Positions 26,445-35,859 are shown, numbered from the stretch's first letter. The stretch is 64,000 bases of DNA from Maribacter halichondriae (GCF_027474825.1 NZ_CP107030.1:3910001-3974000); one strand, 5' to 3'. A program made the numbers and translations. Notes: generated by a model from the sequence alone, not told the origin.

Positions 26445-28841
26445 TTAATAATTATAAAGTATACGTATGCTTATATTTCTGCCGAGATCATCTACGAAAT
26501 AGCGTAACCGATTTAGATAGTCACGATATTCGGTATTCAACAAGTTTGTGATTCGTAATCCGACGGTCAAATCGTTCGTTTTGGAAATACTGAACTGTAT
26601 CTCGGAATCCAAAGCCAATAAATGATAGGCTTCCGGAGGCGAATTGATGTCCAATTCAACTTCTTGTTGTTGTTCGGGCGAGAAAACCGAAATATTGGGG
26701 GGAAACCGTTTTTGCTCAAATACATATTGGCTCTCTAGAGCGACCCTTAGGTTTTTCCAATTTGCATCGGTAAATGTCAAGGTATTGTTTAGATTGGCAG
26801 CCGGAATATTGATCAAGGGCGTATCCGTACTTTTATCATGCCCTCGTACCCATGAGAAATTATGATCGGTTCGCCACCGGTCCGTCCAGTTTTTGAATAG
26901 GGCCACATCGATGCCCAATAATTTTGCGTCGGTTTGACGATATGACCAAACGGGAAAAGCCCCACGAATAGTAAATTCAACGGAGGAAGGTTCCAAAAGG
27001 ATAAAGTCATTGATGGAATTCAAATAAGGTGCGACACTATAGCCCCAATCGGTGCTCTTTCGTTCAAGGGAAGCTGAAAATTTGGAGGCCGACTCGCTCT
27101 TGATACGCAAATCGCCCAGCTCTATTCTGGCGGCGGAGTGATGAAGCCCATCACTAAAAAGCTCCGATGGGTTAGGAGCCCTGTTCGAAAAGGAATAATT
27201 GAACCGTACCACATGATTCTCGTTCAAATCGTACTTAAAACCTGCTGTAGCGGACACGTTATGATAATCAAAAACGGGATTGGTCAATAGCTGCGTACCG
27301 AGATCTTCGATAACGAAATCAGCAAAATCCTGGTCATAATTACGCTCTTCCCAACGAGAATCGCGATAAAATTTCTTGGCATCCATTCTGGTAAAATCAT
27401 AACGTAGGCCGCCATCGATTACTATGTTGTCTTTTAGCTGATATTCGGCTATTCCGTAGCCTCCGAAATCATATTTGTCATAATCCGGTATCAACCTCCG
27501 AACACCCGTACCGGGATTGGCGAAATTGTTCTGGTACCGTCCCAAAAGTCCGACTTTAAGGTCAAACCCTTGCTTGGCATCCCATTTAAAATCTGTGGAG
27601 AGCGTGTGCGTTTTCAATCGCAAATCCAAGGAGGCCTTATCGGCATCATCGCCTACCCGTATGTCGTATTCGAACCGCTGATTACGTTGAAAATCGTATT
27701 GAATCGTCCATTTTCCTAGGCCTTCGAACCTTCGGTAATAGTTCAGCTTTCCCAGATGATGACCTACTTCTTGGTTCGGGCGATTAATGTCATAGGTAAA
27801 AGCGTTTATAACATTCGGTTCTTCACTATTTATGGCCTGTATCAAATCATCGACATTACCAATGTGCGAGGCCCTCAGAATACCGATATCGGAATCAAAA
27901 AAAGAATAGTAGGCCTCCCATCCTTGTATAAATTCTCGTTTTCCGACGGTAAGAGAAATTCCTCGCTCTTGTATTCCGGTATTGGACAACAGGTAGTCGG
28001 GAGATTCCAAATCGCCTAAATATTTAAAAGAACCCTGTGCTTTAAGATACAGACCACTGGAATAAGATTTGACAAGACTTGAGGTAATATTTCCCCCACG
28101 TCCGTTCGAAAATGCGTTCAATTGCGTTTTTCCAAAGAGGGAATCGGTATTTACGATAGGCAAGGGATCCATGATGATGACACCACCGATGGCATCGCCA
28201 CCATATTCAAGAGCCGCGGCACCTTTAATCACACTTATATTCTGATTCGCATTGATATCGACATTCGGCGCATGTTCTTCGCCCCATTCCATATCTTGCA
28301 TCCGTACATTATTGTTAAGAATAAGAATGCGACTTCCGTTTAGCCCTTGAATAACAGGTTTAACGATGTTCGCTCCCGTATTAAGCGAGGAAACCCCGTT
28401 GATTTGTTTCAGGGCATCTCCCAAACTTCCTCCGCTAAAACGTTCCACGGTCTTCAGGGAAAGGCTTTCCTCTTGGCTAGAAGCGGTCTTGTTTATAACG
28501 GATGAACCGACTACCTTGACCTCGTCCAATTCCTCCAAGTGATGCTCCAGTTTGATTTTTTGATACGTATCTCCTTTAATCTCGACGGTAATGAATTCCG
28601 ATTTACATTCAGGATGCGATACCTCGAGTTCAATGACACCGTTGCACAGATTTTTGAAAGTGAATTTTCCTTCGGCATTTGAGGTGGTGGTATTCGACCT
28701 CCCTGTAATGGTTATGGAAGCACCCAATAGCGGGGTATTATCATGGAAATCTACGATTTCTCCTAAAAGGATACGCTCACATTCCTGTGAAAAACAGATA
28801 TTGGATACCACACAAAAAAGAATGGATAGAATAAATCTCAT
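26445..28841 (-). CDS. TonB-dependent outer-membrane receptor with carboxypeptidase-like N-terminal domain
   Basis: 798 residues from the ATG at 28841. A signal peptide is followed by a carboxypeptidase-regulatory-like domain (about 25-110), a plug domain (ETVERFSGGSLGDALKQINGVSSL, then INANQNISVIKGAAALEYGGDAIGGVI) and a C-terminal beta-barrel ending in an aromatic residue (RILYNY). It imports a ligand across the outer membrane using TonB energy. It is not of the SusC type, as no susD-like gene is present. Context (a CxxCH His-rich small protein upstream, an acidic lipoprotein downstream) hints at a metal or metal complex. Confidence 0.9.
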   Translation of the reverse strand: MRFILSILFCVVSNICFSQECERILLGEIVDFHDNTPLLGASITITGRSNTTTSNAEGKFTFKNLCNGVIELEVSHPECKSEFITVEIKGDTYQKIKLEHHLEELDEVKVVGSSVINKTASSQEESLSLKTVERFSGGSLGDALKQINGVSSLNTGANIVKPVIQGLNGSRILILNNNVRMQDMEWGEEHAPNVDINANQNISVIKGAAALEYGGDAIGGVIIMDPLPIVNTDSLFGKTQLNAFSNGRGGNITSSLVKSYSSGLYLKAQGSFKYLGDLESPDYLLSNTGIQERGISLTVGKREFIQGWEAYYSFFDSDIGILRASHIGNVDDLIQAINSEEPNVINAFTYDINRPNQEVGHHLGKLNYYRRFEGLGKWTIQYDFQRNQRFEYDIRVGDDADKASLDLRLKTHTLSTDFKWDAKQGFDLKVGLLGRYQNNFANPGTGVRRLIPDYDKYDFGGYGIAEYQLKDNIVIDGGLRYDFTRMDAKKFYRDSRWEERNYDQDFADFVIEDLGTQLLTNPVFDYHNVSATAGFKYDLNENHVVRFNYSFSNRAPNPSELFSDGLHHSAARIELGDLRIKSESASKFSASLERKSTDWGYSVAPYLNSINDFILLEPSSVEFTIRGAFPVWSYRQTDAKLLGIDVALFKNWTDRWRTDHNFSWVRGHDKSTDTPLINIPAANLNNTLTFTDANWKNLRVALESQYVFEQKRFPPNISVFSPEQQQEVELDINSPPEAYHLLALDSEIQFSISKTNDLTVGLRITNLLNTEYRDYLNRLRYFVDDLGRNISIRILYNY

Positions 28842-28904
28842 CAAAGAGGATTTGACACTCAAAGGAGTGCCGTTATATTAAAAATGGGTTGTTGAAATGC
28901 GGAT

Positions 28905-29210
28905 TTATCCTATGGAAGGCGGGGGCCTACCGAACAATCGATAGTGTAAAAGAAAAGAAGTGAAAACAGTGTTTTCCCGAATAATGGGATTTTCGCCGAT
29001 AACCGCAATTTTAGCAATATCGAAAGAAAGTACAGGTTCTACCTGTTGTTCCGATGATTGGGTTTCAAGCACCAAATGACAGATTTTGCAATTATCCAAC
29101 TCATCGGTGGGACTGTCATGATGAGTATAGACATGAAAAGCGGAGACCTTTACCAAAAGCAAGGCAAATAGGAGAAAAGCGATAGCCGAACCTATTTTTT
29201 TATTTTTCAC
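28905..29210 (-). CDS. Small membrane-anchored protein with His-rich and CxxCH motifs
   Basis: 101 residues. An N-terminal hydrophobic segment is followed by FHVYTHHDS, a likely metal-binding His cluster, and CKICHLV. The CxxCH could bind heme but could equally bind metal, given the nearby His cluster. The tail ends GRPPPSIG. It is 63 bases upstream of the TonB receptor gene on the same strand, so it is probably part of the same locus. I do not recognise a named family. Confidence 0.6.
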   Translation of the reverse strand: MKNKKIGSAIAFLLFALLLVKVSAFHVYTHHDSPTDELDNCKICHLVLETQSSEQQVEPVLSFDIAKIAVIGENPIIRENTVFTSFLLHYRLFGRPPPSIG

Positions 29211-29261
29211 GGTCTAAAATTAAACGAAAGCAAAAGAAAAGAATGTTAAAGAAAACTTAAC

Positions 29262-29579
29262 TTATTTGAAAAGAAAGCCTAGACCCATCCGAATGAGCAT
29301 TTTCCTTTCGAACTGCCAAAAGAACTTGAACTGCCCGAAAATCCAACCGAAAAGCACTAATAATACTTGATAGAATGGAAAAATCAGCAATATTCTCAAA
29401 GTCCAATATAAGGTGCCGCCCCACCAAGCTTGGGCAAAACTATCACGATTTAAATGGATTAGCTCTAAAAAAGGCTTGGCCACATATACGGAGGAAGATC
29501 CGGTAATGGCGAAAACTATGAAAATAATAATGAGCTGAAAATTGGAGGTAATGCCCCAACGTTGCTTTAGTTTTTGCAT
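29262..29579 (-). CDS. DUF6787 family membrane protein
   Basis: 105 residues from the ATG at 29579, with two membrane helices (FQLIIIFIVFAITGSSSVYVA and ILLIFPFYQVLLVLFGWIFG). A basic N-terminus starts MQKLKQRWG. The family is sometimes mislabelled prolipoprotein diacylglyceryl transferase, but at this size it cannot be that enzyme. It lies immediately after the DUF6146 gene, a common pairing in flavobacteria. Function unknown. Confidence 0.7.
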   Translation of the reverse strand: MQKLKQRWGITSNFQLIIIFIVFAITGSSSVYVAKPFLELIHLNRDSFAQAWWGGTLYWTLRILLIFPFYQVLLVLFGWIFGQFKFFWQFERKMLIRMGLGFLFK

Positions 29580-29608
29580 GGATAAATTATAATAGGCAAA
29601 GATAGGAT

Positions 29609-30067
29609 TCAAATACGGGGAAGCCAGGGCCCTAAGCGTTGTTTGTAGCGCCTTTGAAAATAAATGAAGTAGTTGTAAAGCTTATAGTTGACCTCGTACC
29701 CATAATCGATATTCGGATTGTAGTCGATTTGCAGCTCATAAAGACTTGGGTCGTATTGTGATGGTAAGAGTACTCGTTGATTCCAGTTCATTACAAAGAC
29801 TTGATTTCGATTTTCTAAAAAGGATTGAGAGTAATATCCCTCTGGTTGCGCTATGCTACGAAGCCAATAATTAAAGCCAGGTTCAATAATAATAATTTCG
29901 TATTCGGTCTTATCGCTGGCAATCTGAATGGTATCACCTTCTGTTTGCGCAAAGGCTTTTGTTTCTTCATCGGAGTGTACTAGCGTTTTTTTCGAGCTGT
30001 TGCAACTGCCGACAAGCAAGAGGAATGTAAATGATACTATTCCAAGAAGAATATAACTCTTTGTCAT
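29609..30067 (-). CDS. DUF6146 family lipoprotein
   Basis: 152 residues. The SPII signal ends at LVGSC (Cys22). The mature part contains EYEIIIIEPGFNYWLRSIAQP and NPNIDYGYEVNYKLYNYFIYFQRRY, typical of this flavobacterial family of unknown role. It is paired with the downstream DUF6787 gene, with the ends about 30 bases apart. Confidence 0.75.
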   Translation of the reverse strand: MTKSYILLGIVSFTFLLLVGSCNSSKKTLVHSDEETKAFAQTEGDTIQIASDKTEYEIIIIEPGFNYWLRSIAQPEGYYSQSFLENRNQVFVMNWNQRVLLPSQYDPSLYELQIDYNPNIDYGYEVNYKLYNYFIYFQRRYKQRLGPWLPRI

Positions 30068-30081
30068 GAGACTTAAGATAC

Positions 30082-30113
30082 AAAAAAGCCGCCTACCTTT
30101 TGGTTGACGGCTT
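30082..30113 (-). terminator. Rho-independent terminator after the DUF937 gene
   Basis: On the minus strand AAGCCGTC pairs with the distal GGCGGCTT and is followed by TTTT. It is 24 bases after the stop of the DUF937 gene and directly before the DUF6146 start. Confidence 0.7.
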
Positions 30114-30136
30114 AGTTAAATTATGTTAAGTGCGGG

Positions 30137-30778
30137 TTATTTGCCGAAAAGTCCTCCAAGTAATCCGCCTAGACCACCACTCTTTTTATTCGACCCCATG
30201 ACCATTCCGGCGACATCGTCCAAGATGCTACCATCGCCATCGGCATCCAACAAAGTTGTAATAAGGCTTTGGTTTTGTTGTGGCTGACCGCCCAACATAC
30301 TACCTAAAAGGCTGTTCATGCCGTTAGCATCCCGTACATTGCTCTGGGCCGTTTGCTTACCAACAAAACCCATAACGATAGGAGCAGCTATTTTAAGGAT
30401 ATTTCCAATTGAACCTGCATCTAGACCTGATTTCTGGCTTAAGGCATTTTCAACGTTCGCTTGTTTTCCGCCAAATAAATGACCTAGAATTCCTGATCCA
30501 TCCTGTACGACTTCATCATCGACTCCGCCTCCGAAAAGACCTCCTAGATTATCCAAAATACTACCATCGTGTTTGTTGGAAAGTGCGTTCATTAAACCTT
30601 GTGCGCCTTGGGGAGACGAAGAAACATTTTTCTTCATGGCACCCAAAATTAAAGGCATGGCCATGCTCAATACATCGGCCGTTTTATTTTCGGGTTGATT
30701 GGTTTGACCGGCAACCCCGCTAATCAATTGTTTGCCCATGGGGCTGCTTAGCAAATCTAATAATCCTGACATTTTCAT
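30137..30778 (-). CDS. DUF937 domain protein
   Basis: 213 residues of low complexity. Repeated Gly, Asn, Gln and Asp-rich stretches contain LLSSPMGKQLISGVAGQT, GSILDNLGGLFGGG, a second GSGILGHLFGG and DGDGSILDDVAGMVMG. DUF937 proteins (YidB-like) contain such repeats and have no established enzymatic role. It stands next to serA in the conserved flavobacterial order. Confidence 0.8.
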   Translation of the reverse strand: MKMSGLLDLLSSPMGKQLISGVAGQTNQPENKTADVLSMAMPLILGAMKKNVSSSPQGAQGLMNALSNKHDGSILDNLGGLFGGGVDDEVVQDGSGILGHLFGGKQANVENALSQKSGLDAGSIGNILKIAAPIVMGFVGKQTAQSNVRDANGMNSLLGSMLGGQPQQNQSLITTLLDADGDGSILDDVAGMVMGSNKKSGGLGGLLGGLFGK

Positions 30779-30852
30779 TAGTGTTTTAAAGTTCAGATGC
30801 CCAATGTACGAAAAAGAAGGATAACTCAGGGCTTACCCGAAAATTTAGAAGA

Positions 30853-31803
30853 CTATTTCAGTAATCTTATAATCTGTTCTGCCAATTCGGAACCAATTCT
30901 GTTCTGCGCCTCACCCGTCGCCGCACCAATATGTGGGGTCAACGATATGTTCGGATGCATAAGAATCTTGATTTCGGGGTTTGGCTCAGATTCAAAAACA
31001 TCGAGGCCGGCAAAGGTTACTTTGTTGTTTTCCAAGGCATCGACGAGCGCCACCTCATCTAATACTCCGCCACGCGCGGCATTCACTATGCCCACACCAC
31101 TTTTCATTAATTCAAATTCTTTTTTGCCTATGACATACTCTTTTTGCGCCGGAACATGCAATGTAATGAAGTCGGAAATTTTCAGCACATCCTCCTTCGA
31201 CATACTTTTGAAATCGAAGGTAACTGACTGCCCATCAAAAAAAGGTACTTCTACCGATGCAGATTCAATAAAAGGATCAAAGTAGATGACCTTCATGCCA
31301 ACGCCCAGTGCGACTTTTGCGGTAGCGCGACCAATACGGCCGAAACCGATAATACCTAAGGTTTTTCCGCGAAGTTCAATACCGCCTGCATACGATTTTT
31401 TAAGTTGCTTGAACTTGCTATCCCCATCCAAAGGCATATTTCGATTGGCGTCGTACAAAAAACGCACTCCCCCGAATAGATGGGCAAAGACCAACTCGGC
31501 AACTGACTCAGATGAAGCAGCGGGAGTATTAATCACATGTAACCCTTTCTCCTTGGCATATTCCACATCGATATTGTCCATGCCGACACCACCACGGCCA
31601 ATCAATTTCAGGGTCGGGCAGTTGTCTATGACATCTTTACGAACTTTAGTTGCACTGCGTACCAATAGCCCTACTATGCCATTTTCGTTAATGAAATTGA
31701 CCAATTGCTCTTGAGCAACGGTGGTAGTCAATACTTCAAAACCCGAACTTTCCAAAGCTGATATTCCGGATTGCGAGATGCCGTCGTTTGCTAATATTTT
31801 CAT
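30853..31803 (-). CDS. serA: D-3-phosphoglycerate dehydrogenase (D-2-hydroxyacid dehydrogenase family)
   Basis: 316 residues without an ACT regulatory domain. Visible are the NAD motif GIIGFGRIGRATAKVALG, the catalytic Arg region (NAARGGVLDE), a Glu near LDVFESEPNP, and the final His in LTPHIGAAT. It oxidises 3-phosphoglycerate to 3-phosphohydroxypyruvate. The serC gene lies upstream on the same strand, separated by the four-helix-bundle gene, which supports the serine biosynthesis role. Confidence 0.88.
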   Translation of the reverse strand: MKILANDGISQSGISALESSGFEVLTTTVAQEQLVNFINENGIVGLLVRSATKVRKDVIDNCPTLKLIGRGGVGMDNIDVEYAKEKGLHVINTPAASSESVAELVFAHLFGGVRFLYDANRNMPLDGDSKFKQLKKSYAGGIELRGKTLGIIGFGRIGRATAKVALGVGMKVIYFDPFIESASVEVPFFDGQSVTFDFKSMSKEDVLKISDFITLHVPAQKEYVIGKKEFELMKSGVGIVNAARGGVLDEVALVDALENNKVTFAGLDVFESEPNPEIKILMHPNISLTPHIGAATGEAQNRIGSELAEQIIRLLK

Positions 31804-31848
31804 GAAAGAATGTTAAGTGTTAAATTTTAAGTTGTAAATGCACTACTT

Positions 31849-32193
31849 CTAAGAATTCGAGTTCGATTGACTTGTCTTAACTATCTTGGTCAATATCTTG
31901 ATAATTTCTTCAATCTCTTTTAAATAAAATTCTAAATCTTCAGAAACAAGGCCGCTCTCTTTAATAAGTTTTAACCAGTACCGTGTCTCCCTGGCCTCCT
32001 TCGAAGCTATTGCCATCTTGGCAATAAAGTCCTTTTTGGACTGTCCAGCTCCAGCCTCGGCAACATTTGCTCCGATGCTTGTGGAGCACCTTAGCAGCTG
32101 ATTAGCAAAGATATATTCTTTATGAGCGCGTAAGATTTTTACCAAGTTGATGGTATTAAGTGCGAATTGGAAACTTTTTTCCTCAATCAACAC
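31849..32193 (-). CDS. Four-helix-bundle protein (23S rRNA intervening-sequence protein family)
   Basis: 114 residues predicted as four amphipathic helices, with the family signature ANQLLRCSTSIGANVAEA and KDFIAKMAIASKEARETRYWLKL. The family was first seen encoded in intervening sequences of bacterial 23S rRNA genes, but copies inserted elsewhere are common in Bacteroidota. It sits between serC and serA and interrupts that operon. Role unknown. Confidence 0.88.
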   Translation of the reverse strand: MLIEEKSFQFALNTINLVKILRAHKEYIFANQLLRCSTSIGANVAEAGAGQSKKDFIAKMAIASKEARETRYWLKLIKESGLVSEDLEFYLKEIEEIIKILTKIVKTSQSNSNS

Positions 32194-32240
32194 ATTTGTC
32201 TTAAATCCAACACTTAAAATTTAACATTTAGAATTACACC

Positions 32241-33305
32241 TTACCCTTTGCGTTCCATTTCGCTCATAACATCTACAAGTATACCCACACTATCTAGTGA
32301 GAGGGCATTGTACATTGAGGCCCGATACCCGCCAACGGATCGATGACCATTGAGGCCATTAATTCCAGCTTCTTTTAGCATAGTGTCAAAGGTGTCCTTT
32401 AATTTGTCATCCGTAATATTGAAGGTTGCGTTCATGTTCGAACGATCTTCTTTTTTTGCATAACCATCAAAAACAGGATTCAAATCGATTTCGGAATAGA
32501 GCAATTGTGCTTTCTTGTCATTGATTTCTTCAATAGCGGAAATACCCCCTAAATCTTTCAACCATTGTAATGTCAGCATAGAAACATAAACAGCGAACAC
32601 TGAAGGCGTATTGAACATACTGTCTTTTGAGATATGCACTTTATAATCAAGCATAGAAGGTATTTTTCGAGAGACTTTACCCAAAATATCTTCTTTCACC
32701 ACTACCAAAGTTGTGCCCGCGGGACCCATGTTTTTTTGTGCCCCGGCATAGATGAGATCGAACTTTGAGAAATCAAGTTGTCTTGAAAAGATATCGGAGC
32801 TCATATCGCACACCAGAGGGGCATCTGTCGTCGGAAATTTTTTGATCTGTGTCCCGAAAATGGTATTGTTCGAAGTCAAGTGTAAATAATCAAGTCCGGT
32901 TGGAACACTGTACCCTTTGGGGATGTAGTTGAAATTCTCATCTTTGGAGGAGCCCACCTCGACCACCTCACCGAACAGTTTTGCTTCTTTAATGGCCTTA
33001 TCGGCCCAAGTACCTGTATTTAAATATCCGGCCTTCGTTTCCAACAGGTTATAGGCGACCATGAGAAATTCCATACTTGCACCTCCTTGAAGAAATAATG
33101 CCTGATATCCTTGGTCTTCAAGTCCTAAAAGTTCTAACGCCAATGATCGTGCACTTTCCATTACCGCCACGAAATCTTTGCTTCGGTGCGAAACCTCTAT
33201 TAAAGAAAGTCCGGATCCGTTAAAATCCATGATGGCTTCCGAGGCCTTCAAAAAGACTTCTTGTGGAAGAATACAAGGGCCAGCACTGAAATTATGTTTT
33301 TTCAT
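32241..33305 (-). CDS. serC: Phosphoserine aminotransferase
   Basis: 354 residues starting MKKHNFSAGPCILP. The PLP-binding lysine is in the AGAQKNMGPAG motif (near residue 192) and the C-terminal arginine region reads GHRSVGGYRASMYNA. It converts phosphohydroxypyruvate and glutamate to phosphoserine, and also acts in the PLP pathway in some bacteria. Together with serA at 30853 it forms the serine pathway; I do not see serB here. Confidence 0.93.
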   Translation of the reverse strand: MKKHNFSAGPCILPQEVFLKASEAIMDFNGSGLSLIEVSHRSKDFVAVMESARSLALELLGLEDQGYQALFLQGGASMEFLMVAYNLLETKAGYLNTGTWADKAIKEAKLFGEVVEVGSSKDENFNYIPKGYSVPTGLDYLHLTSNNTIFGTQIKKFPTTDAPLVCDMSSDIFSRQLDFSKFDLIYAGAQKNMGPAGTTLVVVKEDILGKVSRKIPSMLDYKVHISKDSMFNTPSVFAVYVSMLTLQWLKDLGGISAIEEINDKKAQLLYSEIDLNPVFDGYAKKEDRSNMNATFNITDDKLKDTFDTMLKEAGINGLNGHRSVGGYRASMYNALSLDSVGILVDVMSEMERKG

Positions 33306-33397
33306 TTTCTTAAAATTTGAATTGATGATGAAATAATCAAGGAGCTAAAGGTCATAAATTTATAGGTAACTAACCGCTCCGAAAAAAAATAATTCTG

Positions 33398-34459
33398 TTA
33401 TGTTTTTAACAAGAATTCAACAGTATCGATTCCATCTGCATAATCATCCAACTGGGGTTTTTGGGTTTGTCCAAAAAGTATTTCGTTGGGAAGTATTCCA
33501 CTTCCCACTACACATTGAATTTTTTCGGTATCCGATTCAAGACGTGCTTTCATAGCATCCAAATCGTCATATTCCTCATAAAATAGGGTTGCGATGGGTG
33601 AGGCGAAGCTATCATCCCTTTTTAACATTAAAAATCCGTTATCCAAAAAATCAAACTCACTCATTAAATAAACCGCTTTATTATAATCGTAATTGTTGGC
33701 GTATTTTACTTGTTCTATTATTTCTTTAAAAGGATATAATGCCTTGAAGAACGAATCGAAATCATATCCCTTGGGAACAAAAATTTTGGAGACGTTACGG
33801 CAGCCCAATCCGTAATAGCGAAAAATATCTTCACCCAAGGCCTTCAATTGTTCCGAACTTTCAAACCCGTTCAATACAGCGACCGAGTTTCGGTTTTTAC
33901 GTATAATGTTGGGAACTTTTCCAAAATAATATTCAAAATACCGAGCTGTATTGTTGCTTCCGGTGGCAATGACCTTGTCAAAATCGGTAAATCGATCTTC
34001 CTTGAAAATAATCGCCTTGGCCAGCGAAGGTTCTTTTTTAATCAGGAATTCGGTAATAAAAGGTAACAAAACAAAATCATTCGAGGATGATTTTACTAAT
34101 GCAGTGTTACCTGTCAACAGCACCGCTAAAAAATCAGGAAAGCCTACCAGGGGAATATTTCCGGCCATAATCAAGGCCACATTATTTGGACTATTCTTCT
34201 TTAAATCATAGTCCGATAACCAATTATTTAGTTTTTCATTGGTCAAAAGTTTTGCCCAATTTTCAATTGAGAATAGGATATTCTTTTTGGTAAACCATCC
34301 ATTTTTATGTCCTGCCAAGACAATGGCATCATCCAGTTTTGAAAACCAATCATTTTGATTCTCAATAGATTGGCCTCCTTGACTAACATATTCGCAATAT
34401 GAGTTAAGAAAATCGCCAAGTTTAACAAAAGCTTGTAATCGCCGATGATGTACGTCCAT
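33398..34459 (-). CDS. Acyl-CoA reductase (LuxC-like)
   Basis: 353 residues starting at the ATG at 34459. The N-terminus reads HHRRLQAFVKLGDFL and the aldehyde-dehydrogenase-like core contains NNVALIMAGNIPLVGFPDFLAV, a Rossmann-like segment. LuxC-type reductases reduce acyl-CoA to fatty aldehyde. The gene is divergent from a ferredoxin gene, an arrangement I know from other flavobacteria. The substrate is not predictable. Confidence 0.75.
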   Translation of the reverse strand: MDVHHRRLQAFVKLGDFLNSYCEYVSQGGQSIENQNDWFSKLDDAIVLAGHKNGWFTKKNILFSIENWAKLLTNEKLNNWLSDYDLKKNSPNNVALIMAGNIPLVGFPDFLAVLLTGNTALVKSSSNDFVLLPFITEFLIKKEPSLAKAIIFKEDRFTDFDKVIATGSNNTARYFEYYFGKVPNIIRKNRNSVAVLNGFESSEQLKALGEDIFRYYGLGCRNVSKIFVPKGYDFDSFFKALYPFKEIIEQVKYANNYDYNKAVYLMSEFDFLDNGFLMLKRDDSFASPIATLFYEEYDDLDAMKARLESDTEKIQCVVGSGILPNEILFGQTQKPQLDDYADGIDTVEFLLKT

Positions 34460-34463
34460 TATA

Positions 34464-34495
34464 TTTGTTCGAAATTGTTTTAGGCAGTACCTTTG
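34464..34495 (+). promoter_or_regulatory. Bacteroidota-type promoter of the ferredoxin gene
   Basis: TTTG at 34464-34467 (-33 like) and TACCTTTG at 34488-34495 (TAnnTTTG) are 20 bases apart, as in the Bacteroidota primary-sigma consensus. They are upstream of the ferredoxin start at 34559. Confidence 0.65.
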
Positions 34496-34558
34496 CACGA
34501 ATGAATTGCAAAAGTAATGATGCCGATCGTTTTTCGGCATTAAAAGAAAGAGAAAATC

Positions 34559-34912
34559 ATGGCGATTATAATAACGGATGAATGTATCAATTGTGGAGCC
34601 TGTGAACCAGAATGCCCCAATACGGCCATTTACGAAGGTGCGGATGAGTGGCGTTACTCAGATGGTACCTCGCTTAAAGGCAATGTTGTGTTGCCCAATG
34701 GTAAAGCGGTCGACGCAGATACGGTCCAAGAACCGATAAGTGACGAAATCTATTATATCTCACCCGATAAATGTACGGAATGCATGGGCTTTCATGAAGA
34801 ACCCCAATGTGCGGCCGTATGTCCTGTAGATTGTTGTGTTCCTGATGAAGATCATGTAGAATCGGAAGAAACATTGTTGGCGAAGCAGGCGTTTATGCAT
34901 CCTGATGGGTAA
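34559..34912 (+). CDS. 4Fe-4S dicluster ferredoxin
   Basis: 117 residues with two cluster-binding regions: [12 protein letters not shown] (residues about 10-21) and a second one with [18 protein letters not shown]. The spacing in the second is longer than in classic ferredoxins, as in Alvin-type ferredoxins. It is an electron carrier. Its partner is unknown; the divergent acyl-CoA reductase is a candidate. A terminator follows at 34967. Confidence 0.9.
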   Translation: MAIIITDECINCGACEPECPNTAIYEGADEWRYSDGTSLKGNVVLPNGKAVDADTVQEPISDEIYYISPDKCTECMGFHEEPQCAAVCPVDCCVPDEDHVESEETLLAKQAFMHPDG

Positions 34913-34966
34913 AAAAAGGATTTTAGACCGTTTTACTGCTAGAACCAAGAATCAAGACAATTTTTT

Positions 34967-34990
34967 GCTCCAACAAAGTTGGAGCTTTTT
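34967..34990 (+). terminator. Rho-independent terminator of the ferredoxin gene
   Basis: GCTCCAAC and GTTGGAGC form a perfect 8-bp stem with an AAA loop, followed by TTTTT. Confidence 0.88.
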
Positions 34991-35022
34991 AATTTGAGAA
35001 ATTTTAGCATCCCGCCTCTAGC

Positions 35023-35805
35023 TCAAATGTTTAACATCTTCTCAGTGATTTCCTTTAAAAGCTTCGCGCAAACCATAGCAGTCATACCATTGATGTCTCT
35101 AGTAGGGTTATATTCCACAATGTCCGCTCCAATTATCGATACATTTATATTTTGGATTATGACTAACACTTCCCGTGTACTGAATCCTCCTGGTTCATGA
35201 TGTGAAACTCCTGGGGCGAATGCGGGATCTAGAGCATCAATATCAAGCGACAGATATATCGGATTCTCAAATTTCGGAAGTTTTGAAAGGTGAAAATCCT
35301 TCATTTCAATGGTTTCCACTTTATATTTCTTGGCCTGTTCCCTTTGATGGGTGGAAAAGGTTCGAATTCCGATTTGGACCAACCGAGAGGCCAGTTCGCT
35401 TTCCATAATTCGTGCAAAGGGGCAGGCATGGGAATATTTGTCGCCTTCGAATATATCGTATAAATCACCATGGGAATCGATGTGCAAAATATCGATCGGG
35501 CCGTACTTTTCAAAAAATGATTTGATAATGGGATAGGTAATTGAATGGTCACCACCTAAAGTCATTAAAGGAAAGCCCTGAGCCAAGTTTTCTTTGGTGG
35601 TTTTTTCGATTTCAAAATAGTCTTCGATTTCGAAATCGCCTTTGTCGTCAAATAGCTCAGGCCGGATTTCCAACCCTGATTCGGTAAAATAGTTGGCAGA
35701 GTCACTTCTATATGCTTTTCGTATCAGGGGCGGGGCCAAAGCTGGCCCCCTAAGGTAGGATGATTTTTTATCGTAGAGGATTCCTTGTAACGTTATTTTG
35801 TTCAT
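35023..35805 (-). CDS. Agmatinase / arginase family protein
   Basis: 260 residues of the ureohydrolase fold. Mn2+-binding motifs are GGDHSITYP, DSHGDLYD, and SLDIDALDPAFAPG. The short N-terminus and overall pattern fit agmatinase-like enzymes (SpeB group), which cleave guanidino compounds to release urea; agmatine as substrate is inferred. No other polyamine gene is visible in the window. Confidence 0.85.
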   Translation of the reverse strand: MNKITLQGILYDKKSSYLRGPALAPPLIRKAYRSDSANYFTESGLEIRPELFDDKGDFEIEDYFEIEKTTKENLAQGFPLMTLGGDHSITYPIIKSFFEKYGPIDILHIDSHGDLYDIFEGDKYSHACPFARIMESELASRLVQIGIRTFSTHQREQAKKYKVETIEMKDFHLSKLPKFENPIYLSLDIDALDPAFAPGVSHHEPGGFSTREVLVIIQNINVSIIGADIVEYNPTRDINGMTAMVCAKLLKEITEKMLNI

Positions 35806-35859
35806 AGAAAAAAGCTTTTTTTGTGCCGATCATGGGCAGGTTAAATATAAAGTAAAAAC

